In this document: piece by piece, positions 35,492 to 47,184 of the stretch
Numbering within the stretch: the stretch's first letter is position 1
Layout: each line of letters starts with the position of its first letter
NCBI GenBank assembly: GCA_025677825.1
Contig: JAIXMO010000021.1
Coordinates: 186,001 to 250,000 of the forward strand
DNA length: 64,000 nucleotides
Source: Helicostylum pulchrum
Lineage: Eukaryota; Mucoromycota; Mucoromycetes; Mucorales; Mucoraceae
Direction of reading: 5' to 3'
The notes under the pieces: generated by a model
Database searches by the model: none
What the model saw: the letters and a program-made list of their open reading frames with translations, nothing else
Told to the model about the DNA's origin: nothing
Translations under genes and position numbers: made by a program

Positions 35492-36725
35492 TTTTGACCT
35501 TGATCTTTTTTTTCAAAGCGTCGTCGAAAAAAGGTCTTTTTTTTTTTGAATATAAAATAAAATATGCATAAAAAGAGAGGGTCCTCTTTTTTCGAACCCG
35601 AAAACTTATCCTTGTGTTTTTATTATTTTTCTTATTGTACGTGTTTTCCTTTTTCTTGAAGACGCGTTTTTTTTTTTATCAATCGTGTATAAAATATGTC
35701 CTTTTTCAATTTCCTCCCCAGTTTTGACTCAAATATATAAAAAACTTGTGCAAACTCCAAAACCCGGTACTTTGGTACCAACTAACTGGAACAAAAAAAA
35801 AAAAAGGTTTCTCCCTCTTTTTCAAAAAAACAAGTAGTACATTTTCTTTTCTTTTCTGAATTCAGCAGTTAATGGTTGCAATGCTACTCTGGAAATGGTA
35901 CTTTACTGCGGAACAAGACTTTGGTGTGTGTCATTGGTGCAAGACTTCGCTTGTGTTATTTTCCTACTAGTATTTTGCAATAATAATAATGGTCCAGATT
36001 GTTTTGTAGATAACATTGCTGTTCATGACTGGCTCTACTCTTGTCAATACAAAACAAATAGTAGGTGGTTATTGGTCTCTTTTGGCTAATTCATATGCTT
36101 AATGGTTGGTTACGGTCAAAACGTTGGTGTACTCGTATTTAATGTAAATCTAAAAGTACACGCGGAAGTTATCAAATGCAGCCGATGAGCGCGAATAGCC
36201 AGTTCCGTATTAGATAAGACGGCGTAGTTCCGGGGGGTCTTTATGGATACCGTAGCTGGAATAGTAGTTCTATCGGTTGAGAAGTTCCATCCATCTAAGG
36301 TGGCTTCTCTTCGTTGTTGGGTTGATAATTATAGAGAGCGTTTACTTTTAGGTTAACATTTAAATATGTTTATTCTGTCTGTCTTGGTTCTTATCTATCA
36401 TTATATACATTTATCTTCTAATAGACACGTCTCGTATTTTAAATGAAATCTACTTGTATTTTTTTTTTTTTGTAAATAGCATTAACTTATATCTATGTAC
36501 CATTATTTAAAATCCATTCCATGTAAACTATTGCTAAAATAAAATATAAAGTAATATTGACTTAAAAATGTATTTCTTCCACCTTTCAACCGCCCTTAAA
36601 TAGAGTAGAGTCATTACAATATTTACTTTAAGTGATATAAAAATAAAATAAAAAAGGGGTTTTATCATACAGTCGCACGTCATGGTTTTCGAATTTTATA
36701 TAACAATCTACTTAACAATTTTAAA
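35492..36725. other. 3' flank of RPL37 with repeat; otherwise gene-free
   Basis: Holds the inverted-pair repeat copy A (about 35674-35820). The rest has a 64-codon frame at 35895-36089 and other short frames without recognisable content. Confidence 0.5.
35674..35820 (+). repeat. 3'-flank repeat, copy A
   Basis: About 115-145 bp nearly identical to the reverse complement of 51905-52055. Shared blocks in order include ATCAATCGTGTATAAAATAT, TCAATTTCCTCCCCAG, TTTTGACTCAAATATAT, CTTGTGCAAACTCC, CCCGGTACTTTGGTACC and GGAACAAAAA. It contains a GGTAC-TTTG-GTACC hairpin. It starts about 180 nt after the RPL37 stop and lies in the same orientation relative to that gene as copy B does to its own gene. 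Confidence 0.85.
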
Positions 36726-39436
36726 ATGACCATTGAACAATCTTCTAGCCCATATAACATATGCAGCTCACAAAGAAAAAAAAATTACCGTTGTGTTTAT
36801 TGGCTCAATAAAGAGCAACTGGAACAACAACAACAACAAACACTCGTAATGCTGATAATGCGGGAAAGTCTCAAATTGAAAAAAAAAGTTGTGCTCTATC
36901 TATCTCCCCCCACCCTCTTTTTTAAGGTACTTGTCACCTTTATATTGTTTTTTCAGGGTAACTACATAGATACAAACTTTCTCGTGGTTGCCCTTGTCAA
37001 CTTTCTTCGGAAAGGCTAACGTGCAAGTATCTTTATATATTTAATAAAAATGAAAGTTTATATTTAATCATTCCTGTCATAAAAAAAGTCGAAGAAGAAG
37101 ATATTCCTACAGCAAATAAAAGAAGAACTATGAACAAAACTTCTATCAAGAACGGCTGTCCTTAGGGAGTTTTAGACTAGTCGTGAAAGTACAAACCTAC
37201 GACTTCATAATTGATGACTACACAAACTTCGCAGTCTCTAATTTTAATCTAAAGACCCATCCGGTCCAAAACGCCGTGATTACAGCACTTGAAGTAGCAG
37301 GTGTCACCAAAAATAGCTTCTCATGCAAAGGGATGTCTTCAACTGAAATGGGAACAGCTTTAGGGACGTGCATGGTGAACTTTCAAAATATGTGGGCTGA
37401 GAAAAAAACAATAAACAAGCTATTGGATGAGGTTTTGGCTGTGGCACTTCGCTTGAATTTGGCCCCGCAACGAGAATCAGTGAAACAAAAAAGAATCTCT
37501 GAAACTCAATCGAACTAATTGAAAGAGAAGAAACGGAGCAAGAACTATGCTCATTACATAATTCTTGCTGAGAAGAAGAAACTCAAAAGATACCGAATTA
37601 AAGAAACTTCCGCACTTAGTGAATTAGACAACAAGAAATGGCAACTTAAAGTAAAGAAGGCCGAAGATCGCATAGTCCTATTGAATGACGAATTATTGAA
37701 GGTAAGCTTAAAAGGATGTATTTTATACATAATACAACTAACATATAATGTATATAGCCAATAAAAAAAACAGAACAATCTGAAGCACAGAACATTAATA
37801 ACGTACAAGAGGATCCAAAAGACGAAGAGTATTTAGATCAAGGCCCTTCTAGGCGTAGACTTGGTCAGCTAAAATCTATTATCAAAAAACTGATTGTTAC
37901 AACAGGCGATGCTATAACTAAAATAGACGTCGAGAACGAATGTCCAGATGCTACACCTGAAGAAATTTTGGTTTGCTTATCAATTGTAAATACCTTGAAA
38001 AAGTTTCTTCCAGAAATTTTTTTTATCACGTCCTTGCATACCGGTTATATTTTTCTATCTTTGCGAATGATTTCTTGAAAGCCACTGGTTATTCTAAATT
38101 CACACGTAATATATGCCCCTGGTCCTCTTTCTCGCAGCTCAATTCATTAAAATTGGATGCTTCTTTGCTCTATCTACTCATGAACCAGAATTTGAATGAC
38201 GAAGAAGAAATCCGAGACACGTCTTCTACTGCACTGTATGTATACGGGTACAATAGCGAGCCCTTGACTTCACTTGAAACTACACGTCAAAACAAAGATG
38301 CTATTTTTAACTCAGTTTTTGACATGGAAGTTTTGCAAGCAACTTGTAAATCTTACAAATTAAACTTTAGCCACCATATAACAATCATTTCTGGCCTCAA
38401 GACTGCTCGTTTACTGGACGTAAAAAAATCTACTGTTGCCACAAATGATTACCAGAAGATAACATACGCTGAAAGCGTATTAAAAAACCCAAGCGTTATC
38501 AAGGAGGGACAGAAGCCGTTAGAAAAGCTCAACTTTGAAGTAGTAGAACTGAAAAAACAAGAAGTCCTCTAGTCAAGGAAAATGCGTGCAAGATATTGAG
38601 AAAGACATATCTAAATCTGCTACCACTTCAGCTAAAGAGTTTATGAAAGAATTCTAAACTAGTTTTTCTTCACGTGATGAACTAAGACAGTTCTACCATT
38701 CGAAAAAATTTGTCAATGAAAAGCGTCATATCGAGATACAGAAGCATAGGTTTCGTCACCGTTTGTGTACGAAAGAAAGAAGAAAACTTGGTTGTGGTAA
38801 AGGTGATACAATTTTTACAAATATTTATAGTTGCTAATATTTTGTTTAGGAGGTGACACCAAGAAAAAGCTCGTAGGATACGAGAGAAAATGGAAAGAAG
38901 AGATCCATGGCGAAGCAGTAAACGTATGTACTACAAACGAAAATATGACATCGCAGACATGCTTGTATTGTTTTTCAAAATTATCCCATCCAAACACTCG
39001 AATCATGAAAAACAACAAGGTAGAAACTAGGTCATCAAAGGGTGCTTTTCTTTGTAGAAATCCTCGATGTATATCTGTCATCAAGAAATGCGCCAGCAAG
39101 TCCAGAGGCGCGCTATCTGCTTTAACAATTGGACTGGTGGGCATAAGCACACTATTATTCGGAACTCGCATGCCGTCTTTTAACAATAAAATCAGTCAAC
39201 TCAACACTGAAGAATACATCAAACAAACATCGACCTTCTTAAACGAAAGAGTTGAATGGCAACCACGAAGTGGTTCTCTAGGTAAGAAATGTTTAACATA
39301 CAGAAGCCGTATTTTTTTTAATTCCTTTTTATTTAGTGACTGTACCTCTTTCGGGGTGATTAATGCTGCTCGCAGTGAGCTAAACAAAGGTAGTCACGTT
39401 TTTTTTAATATTTTTTTCAACATTTTGCGTAATTGA
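36726..39436 (+). pseudogene. Broken TnpB/Fanzor-like RuvC/zinc-ribbon transposon gene
   Basis: Decayed multi-exon gene of the eukaryotic TnpB-like (Fanzor-type) family, probably once a mobile-element nuclease. Recognisable pieces in order: 37183-37515 and 37519-37699 (one frame separated by TAA), after an intron about 37759-38020 (GQLKSIIKKL), then a shift to 37973-38572 (SIFANDFLKATGYSKF). Next is 38579-38802 with an in-frame TAA (SSRDELRQFYHSKKF, then an Arg/Lys-rich helix), and after an intron 38849-39436. The last piece carries the diagnostic C-terminus: TTNENMTSQTCLYC (RuvC-II Glu plus first CxxC), FLCRNPRC (second Cys pair) and SRGALSALTIGL. I expect a catalytic Asp in the last block (RD-x-x-A type), and here it reads RG. 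A RuvC-I DxG was not found. The frame at 36726-37019 may be the 5' end. With stops, a frame shift and a lost catalytic residue it should be inactive. Family identity is by motif, not search. Confidence 0.6.
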
Positions 39437-39587
39437 TGGGTGATAGTAAAACTTGTCCCAAGTTCCCTTTTTGCTATCGATTCTAATTTTATAGTGTAGA
39501 CCCTTTTTTTATATTTTTTTCAACATTTTGCTAGCACATATATTAAAAAAAAAAGAGTTCTACTTTTAAATATATATACATTTTATT

Positions 39588-42500
39588 ATGAGGTAACAAA
39601 AGGGAAAGACGCGTACAAATAAATAGAGATTAACCATTTTTGCTGTGTAGCAATCCACACCCTGATCGCCCAATTGCTGTTCCCAAACGTCGATTAAATA
39701 GAACAACATCTACTAGTTCAATTGGAAGTAATGGTAGTCAAGGAGGTTCTAATCCATTAGCAGGGTTTTCATTCGGTAGTGGTGGACCTGCAGCAGCCAC
39801 CTCCACCACCTTCAACACCAGCTTTGGTAGCCCTAGCTCCGCTGGATTCAACAACAACAACAACAATACTAGCTTTGGAACTGGGTTTGCAACCTCCACT
39901 ACACCTGCAACTACGTCTACTCCAACACCTACCACCGCCACATTAGGTGGTTTCGCTGGATTTGGCAACAATCCTATGGGTTCATTTGGCTCTGCTAATG
40001 CTGTTACTACATCAACTGCTTCCAGTCCTGGATTCCAGACTGGCTTTGTAAATAGCACCCCAAGTAGCCCTTTCGTAGGGTTTCAAATGAAGGGTACGGT
40101 GATTTTTTTTATTTTTTTTTACAAGTGGTCCAATTAACTCTTTTTTTTTTCTTCTTCTTCTTTTTTCTTTTTACCTTGTACACATTTAGCTCCACAATCA
40201 CAAGTTACATCAGTTGAATTAGATACTGGAGGTGAAATGGATTCCGACAGCAATGAAAAGAAAGTAGAAACACCCGTATTCAATTCATTTGGTTCAACAG
40301 AAAAGACACCTTCAACTTTCACTGGATTTGGATTTAATACACCTGCCAAGTCCAACGAAGATAAACCTTCGTTTTCTGGATTCGGTAACGCATCAACTGA
40401 ACCTGATAAATCTATGGAAAAACCTGCTGCTGCATTCTCATTCGGTTCTACAACACCTGCTAATATCGGTACTTTTGGTGCCTCTAAAACAACTTCATCA
40501 GAAGAAAAGTCTTCACCTTTTGGTGCCTTTGGAACCCCTTCCACTTCTTCTAAATCAACTTTTGCTGGTTTTGGGGCCAAAACTACGCAAGATACATCGA
40601 CTGAAAAGCCTGCCGAATCACCATCACCTTTCGGTGCCTTCAGTTCAAAGCCTGCTACTGGAAAATCAATTGAAAACGCAACTGAAAAACCTTCACCTTT
40701 TGCTAGCTTTGGTTCAACCCCTACTGAGAACAAGTCAACTGAAAAGCCTGCTGATACACCATCTCCTTTCGCTGGTTTCGGTTCTGCCAACAAATCTTCT
40801 CCCTTTGGTGCTTTTGGTGCTAAACCCATTCAAGATAAATCGACTGAACAAGCTGCCGATAAACCTTCTCCTTTCGCCAGCTTTGGCTCAAAGCCTATTG
40901 ATATCAAGACAACTGAAAAGCCTGCTGATAAATCATCTTCTCATTTTGCTGGTTTTGGTTCTGCCACCAAACCTAGTGATGACAATGCAGACGCGAAAAA
41001 GACGACCGATTCACCTTCAGCTTTTACTGGATATACATTTGGTTCATCTGCTGCTAAATCGACCGATACAACTGACGATTCCACTAAACCTAAAGAGACT
41101 TCATCATCAGCATCTCCTTTCGGATCTGTTCAATCAGATAACAAGTCTACAGAAAAGCCTTCACCTTTTGAAGGTTTTGGATCTAAACCCACATTATCAG
41201 AGCAATCCCCATTATCAGCATCTGCTTCTCACTTTAAACCTACTGCATCTAATACCATGAATTTTGGATCATTTGGAAAGCAAAAGGAAGTATCCGAAAA
41301 AGAGGATAAAGAGGATACCACCTCTTCTGATAAACCCAGTACTGCCCCATCTGTCCAATTCAACACCAGTGCATCTTCTTCCTTCACCATGAACAAACCT
41401 ACTATCCAGTCAGATAAATCATCATTAGATAAGGATACCACAACTGAACCTACAAAAATTTCCTTCTCACCACTTAAACCTACTACCTCCGAAGAAACCA
41501 GTGATAGTAACAAACCTACCGAGCCCTTTTCATTCAGTTTATCTACTGGATCTACAGCTGAAAAAGCTACTAACATTCCTTTCTCTTTTGGATCGCCTGC
41601 AAGTGCCGGTTTCTCTATGAGTGTACCCTCTAGTGACGCTAGTTCCTCCAACAAGAAGAGACAGATGGATAGAGATGCTGACGATGATGGATTTTCTTCT
41701 AGTAAGAAGGGCCCTGCTGCATACAAGTCTTCTCCTTTTGGTGGATTCAATTCTTCTAAAGGATTTTCGTTCGGAGCACCTGCTACATCTCCTGCACCCA
41801 CTAATACTATTACTCCCTTTTCATTCAAGCCGCCTACTACTGAGAATAAGGATACAGCTAGTAAGCCTGGTAGCTTTTCATTCAATGCTTCTACTTCTTC
41901 TACCGCACCTACCGCATCTACTGCTAGTGCCAGTAAGCCTTTCAATACGTCATTTGGTGCACCTGCTACCACCTCTGAAAAGGAGGATACACCTGTCAGC
42001 AAGCCGTTCAAATTTGGAGCACCTGTAACTGCTGAGATCGCGAATAAGAACTTTAGCTTTGGCGCACCTCCTGCACCTTCTTCAGAGAGTACATCCGAGA
42101 ACGCACCTAAAGAGCCAACTAAACCTACATTATCATTCGGAACCGCTTCTAGCAGTACATCAAGCGAAAAAGAAGACGGAGAGATTACATCTAATGAGAA
42201 GAGTAGTAAATCAATTGGCAAATCACCTTTATCCACCAGTATTTTTAGTTCATCCGAATCGCCTTTTGCAACCAAAAATGCTGCAGAAAAAAATGATGGT
42301 GCCAAGACGAGCTTGTTTAGCTTTTCTACCCCCACTTTAGCTCAAACACCTGGGTCCAGCGATCTCGCTTTTACTAAGGCTGGAAGTACACAAGCTAATA
42401 ACTCTGCTACTTTAACATTATCTGCTCTTACAAACGATACCTTAAAGTAAGTTTTTTTTTTTAAAAAAAAGAAAGGGAGAGTGTAATTGATTCCTAATTT

Positions 42501-43188
42501 TTTGCTTTAGAGAAAGAACAGTACAAACAACACTTAAATCTAATGTATCTGAACCCACTCAAATCTCATATAAAACTTGTTTCTGGGAGTTACCGGATGA
42601 TGCTCGTAATGAATTAGCATTACTTGCTCACTTTATTACAGAACAAACAGATAAGCATGATAAAATCGCCGAAGAAATTAATTCGTCCTTTGGTCCTACA
42701 TTAGACGAAATGGGCGTAAAAGCTTTAGCAATGGATACCGTAAGTCTTTTATATGAATATATGTGTGTATTTTTATCGACGTTTTATATAAATAGGATGC
42801 TACTATTTTAAGAAAGCAATTGGCAGTTCAAAGTGAGTCACTTGAAGTATTAATCTCACAAAACAAGATCCAACGATTGAACGCTATTGCTGCCAGTAAC
42901 GTTCAAAAGCAAAACTCAAAGAACTGGCGTGTTCATGGTTCAGCAGAAAACTGGGAGTTTTTTGAAAATACCATTGAGTCTATGGAGAATAGACTAAGAC
43001 AGTTTACAATTGCTACAGATTCTATCAAGGAGGCTGTCGAAAGTTTCCAAAAGGATACCTTACCCTCACCCGCTGTCGTTGGTGAAGTTATGAACCGTCA
43101 ACGTAACATGTATTTATCTTTGGCTGGCCGTGTTGCTGAACTTCATCAAGAAGCTGATCGCGTTGTTAAGAGACGTAAATTAAACTAA
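39588..43188 (+). CDS. FG nucleoporin, Nup58/Nup49-type
   Basis: Central-channel FG nucleoporin, expected to pair with Nup54/Nup57 and Nup62/Nsp1. Five exons: 39588-39592, 39651-40093, 40190-42446, 42511-42739 and 42796-43188, about 1108 aa. Exon 1 supplies only ATG-AG; splicing gives MSNPHPDRPIAVPKRRLN. Residues about 30-830 are a Ser/Thr/Pro/Lys-rich disordered region with dozens of FG dipeptides, in FSFG, PFGAFG and FAGFG contexts, with recurrent spacers like STEKPADTPS. The last 230 residues are coiled coil (CFWELPDDARNELALLAHF ... ENTIESMENRLRQFT ... GEVMNRQRNMYLSLAGR), which fits the C-terminus of Nup58/Nup45. The FG region is far longer than in yeast Nup49 (472 aa total). The pseudogene upstream ends only about 150 nt before the start. 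Confidence 0.8.
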
Positions 43189-43379
43189 AAAAGAAAAAAA
43201 AAGAAAAAAAAAATATTTTATTAGATGTATAAATGCATTTTTTTAAGCGTTGAAAGATTTTTTTTATTTATTTATTATATAAAGAATAGAAAATAAAGAA
43301 ATTGTGTATTATAAAGCGTTTAAATAGATATCATGATGGTTACAGAAAAAGTTTATGATACGACGAATTATAATTGCTT

Positions 43380-45563
43380 TTATTTTTTTAAACCTTGAGG
43401 AAAGACGGATTCAAAGAACTTTAAAGAATGTTCCAAGGTACTATTATCGTCTGTAATAATCTCGGCATTGGCAATATAAAGATCAGGGCGAAGAATCATT
43501 ACAACACAAGGCTTTGTATTGCCAGCAAAAAACGAACCATAAAATGGCACAGAAACAATTCGGTTAGTAACAGACATTGGTAAATCGATTCTTTCCTCTG
43601 TATAAAACGACTCTTCAGCAATAGATTCTTCTTCTTTTGTTACAAAAGAAGGAAATACGTTTGCTGAGTGACAATGCCAAGCGGATCGAACAATTACGCG
43701 ACGAATTGGAAGGTTCCTTGTTAGGTTCCAAAACATTTCCATTTGTTCTGTGTGAGGTTTAGTTCCTGAATGACAAGTATCGATAAAGAGCGTAACAAAT
43801 TTTGTATTTCCCACAAGTATTTCACGAAGACTTTTACGTTCCATTGTTCTTGAGTAACCAGATTTAAGGAAAAATGATTTTCGAAGTGGTCCAGTATCTG
43901 GGAAGTATTGGCCTGCCGAGATAAGTCCTTTATCTGATGTACCGATAAGTTTTGATTCATTATTGACTATTACATTAAGCTTTATACACCAGTTAGTTAA
44001 AAAAAAATTAGATTAAAATAAATATTTTTACCTGCATTGTGTTGTTGAAAGCATATCGGCGTATTTGAGGTATCATAAGAGCGGCAGATATTAATACTCC
44101 ACGGAAATTAGCCATGAAACTATCTTCAGTTAATGCGGTTTTTGTAGCTGAACCAGTTGTTGCAATAGTACTTTTAGCAAGTGGTTCTCTCTACTTAAAA
44201 GTATTAGTTTATTTCTCTTTTTTTTAATATATCAGAAGTTATTACCTCGATACTATAAGAATCTAATAATTCCTCAGGGTCGGCAACAAGACCTTTTAAC
44301 ACATGTGACATTTTCCAAGCCAAGTTATCCGCTAATATGAAACTGTGTTACACTCTTTTTTTTCTTGCTACTTTATGTTAAAACTTACCATCTTGAAGTC
44401 CCAAGTTCATACCTTGACCACCTGCCGGTGAATGACAATGAGCAGCATCTACGATAGATATCTTTAATACAATATATATATATATTTAGTAGTATTTTGC
44501 TCGTACCTCCAACAAGGAAAGCTCTGCCTCTTCTAAACCCATTCGCTATTCTTTCATTAATTCTAAAGAATGAAGACCAGTCCAGATCGGATACTTTCAA
44601 CTTCATCGGGAAGGTCATTTTATCAATCCATTCTTGAATATATTTGAGTGAAGGAGGCTCTTCCTTTTTAGCTAATCCATGTTGATAAAGCTCTTTTTTA
44701 TCTTCTTTAGTGAGTAAATAAGCTTCCGTATTACCAAAGAGTCGGAACTTATTTTCTCGATCTGGACTTTCCTTAAGTGGGTTCAAACGAACCAGACCCA
44801 TCACATCTACTCAAACAATTTAGCTTTTTTCTTTTTTTTTACAAAAACACTAGTATATATGATCTTACATGATCCCTTCATAAACGTATTCATTCTAGTT
44901 TTCAAATTATCAGCTTGTTCGCCCTTAATAGTCAGATCAGCTAAATAGAACTTGGTCATGATAGAAGTACCCTCGTAAGTCCAGTCAGAGCTTCCTTTTC
45001 TAACCTTTGAATGAGTACCATCTGCACCAACAATATATTTTGCACGGATCTCTTTAACCTCTCTTGTATGAACATCTTGGACATTACAAGAAACACAATC
45101 ATCCTCTTGTGTATAAAACAAAAGCTCAGTTTCCCAATCCACTCTGCAATCCGTATCCTCATTTAACCTATCATTAAATATTTTTTCTGTCGTTCCTTGC
45201 ATTAAAACTGTAGCGTGTGGGTAACACGAATCAGCTTGAGCGTCAAGACCATCAGTCTACATATTTAAAAAAAAAGTTAATAAGTTACAAAGGCCCCCTA
45301 AAACAACTTACCTCAACGCCATTTCTAAATATTTTAATACCATTCAAGACAACAGCTTCAGAAAGAATGGCAGAAGCAAAACGCTTTTCTTCAAGTATTT
45401 CCATAGTACGTGAAGTAATTAAAATAGCTCGACTTTGGTCGGTTGGTCCCGGTTTAGGGTCGACACAGTAAACGGTATGACCAAGTGTGGCCATTTGGTA
45501 AGCAAAGAAAAGACCAACAGGGCCAGCTCCACTTACAAACACATCAACAGTATATACAGACAT
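43380..45563 (-). CDS. FAD-dependent aromatic hydroxylase, phenol 2-monooxygenase-like
   Basis: Flavoprotein monooxygenase likely hydroxylating a phenolic substrate with NADPH and O2. Seven exons: 45563-45312, 45256-44869, 44806-44507, 44448-44389, 44331-44246, 44190-44032 and 43979-43380, 614 aa, close to phenol hydroxylases (about 620-660). Motifs: Rossmann GAGPVG at residues 11-16, DG motif GADGTHSKVRK, GD motif FLVGDAAHCHSPAGGQG followed by MNLGLQDA. The C-terminal 200 residues correspond to the thioredoxin-like dimerisation domain (FVTLFIDTCH ... VIVRSAWHCH). The acceptor of exon 7 was chosen as AAAG|CTTAATG, because the nearer TAG acceptor shifts the frame. No signal peptide. Substrate not determinable. 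Confidence 0.9.
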
Positions 45564-46583
45564 TAACAGTATATTTTAAAAAATTATGTATATAAAAAAA
45601 ATATAAAAAAAGCTTGTATTTATTTGTTTGAAAAAAAAAATAAGGACGGGACGGATAGTGAAATTATCCGATGAGTCAAATTTATGCGAATGACCTAGCC
45701 GATCGAATTTACCCGATACTACATATGCTCAGCACTTTGCCACATGTTTCTAGATTGAGATTAAGGTTTTAACTTATAACATTGTTGAAGGTAGAACTCA
45801 ATGCTTACTCGCCTTCATGATATTTAGGTTTGAACTTGGAGGAGCTTCCGATAAGTTGATTTAGGTCCATTTTACTGGATAACACAGTTTTAAGCTCGGG
45901 CCATATGTAGTGTACATAGTCTATGTTTAGATAGGTTACTTTTGGTCGCACAAGACGCTATATACACTACATGTGGCGGATCTTTTTTCAAATAAAGCAA
46001 GAAAGTGAGGTCCCCGTTCCATACCTACGGTTAGGTTTCTAAACTTAGAAAAGGATACGAGGATTAGAATGAGACAAAAAGCAAATATGTGTCATTTTTT
46101 GGGGGTACACATACTTTTATAACAAGAATTTTCATTTTCTTTATTTCCGTACAAAAGGACGCGGTTCTTCCTAAAGCAACCGTTGGGCATAAGCTAGCAC
46201 CGGGCCATGAAATCCATTAAATTTACTTGTTTTTAGCTCTAAAAAAAAGCAGAATAACTAATAAATATAAACTCTATTAGAAAGTACAAATATAAAAAAA
46301 AACTTCCTGGTAAAAGAAAAGAGGAATCAGAATGATTTATCTATTCTAAAAAAGCGACTGAATAAATACGTCTTGCGCTAATAAAATGGGTGGTCACTTT
46401 TGACTGATGTGATCTATTTAATCATCTTTTTTTACATTTGTTTAGAGATAGCAGTTTAAATACAACGATATGCTCAACTATCGATCGTTGAACAGAAAAA
46501 ATATCCCTGCGATCGAACGATATGCCATTCGTTGCTACACATATCGTTGATAACTCAACGATATGTCATAAAAAAAAGGGGAC
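45564..46583. other. Intergenic with an inverted-repeat cluster
   Basis: No gene. At 46463-46566 a cluster of AACGATATG motifs in both orientations includes a perfect hairpin (listed separately). The remainder shows no structure I can name. Confidence 0.5.
46539..46566. repeat. Perfect 12-bp inverted repeat, 4-nt loop
   Basis: ACATATCGTTGA, loop TAAC, TCAACGATATGT. Two further AACGATATG elements lie upstream at about 46465 and 46516, the first within a second, looser inverted repeat (CAACGAT ... ATCGTTG, 46463-46490). Confidence 0.85.
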
Positions 46584-47121
46584 ATGTTGATACACGGTCA
46601 ATTTACACGGTCGATCCAAAAAAGTATGACATTTATTCATGCACTAAAAGGAGCTAAAGACATGAATATTGGAGCAATTTGTTTTGACTCGACATCATCA
46701 GAGGTGTCTATCGAAATTACAAACGGTAAAAAGTTACAGTTTTCATATGGCAGGTATCCCAACAATTTACAATACGAGGATGCATTCATATCACCCGATA
46801 AGAGTATATCTATCATTGGATACGACATTATTTGTTCTTTATCCTTTATTGTTACTCAAGTGACAGAACTGTTTGGATAAAAACTATTCAACTATATCTT
46901 TAGTCATTGTCCACATATAACAGACTTACAAATTAACAACTGGAGCTCAATGTGTCAATTTGAACTTATTGCCAAAAATATCAAAGACCCAACATGCTCA
47001 CAAATTATATTAAAGGGACCAACTCCCACACAAGAACTTATCAATTCAATCTCTAGTCGTGTACCTAGATTACAAGTGTTAAATTGTAAAGGCACTAAAA
47101 AATATTTTAAATTACCGATTT
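46584..47121 (+). pseudogene. LRR/F-box-like remnant with in-frame stop
   Basis: One reading frame runs through 46584-47121 except for a TAA at about 46878-46880. Before the stop: MTFIHALKGAKDMNIG and FSYGRYPNNLQYEDAF. After it: HCPHITDLQINNW, CSQIILKGPT and SSRVPRLQVLNCKGTKKYF. The alternation of hydrophobic LxxLxL patterns (HITDLQI, RLQVLNC) resembles the irregular leucine-rich repeats of F-box/LRR-like proteins that are abundant in these fungi. No F-box is visible. A short intron spanning the stop could be drawn, but no GT donor precedes it convincingly. Family call is tentative. Confidence 0.4.
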
Positions 47122-47184
47122 TTGACTTACGTGTCCTTTTTTTTTATTTGTCTTATTCTTCTCTCTTCTATCTGTATTTACAAT

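Noticed and set aside
41229..42335. 368-codon minus-strand frame opposite the nucleoporin
   Set aside because: Antisense shadow of FG-repeat codons; no start context or recognisable domain.
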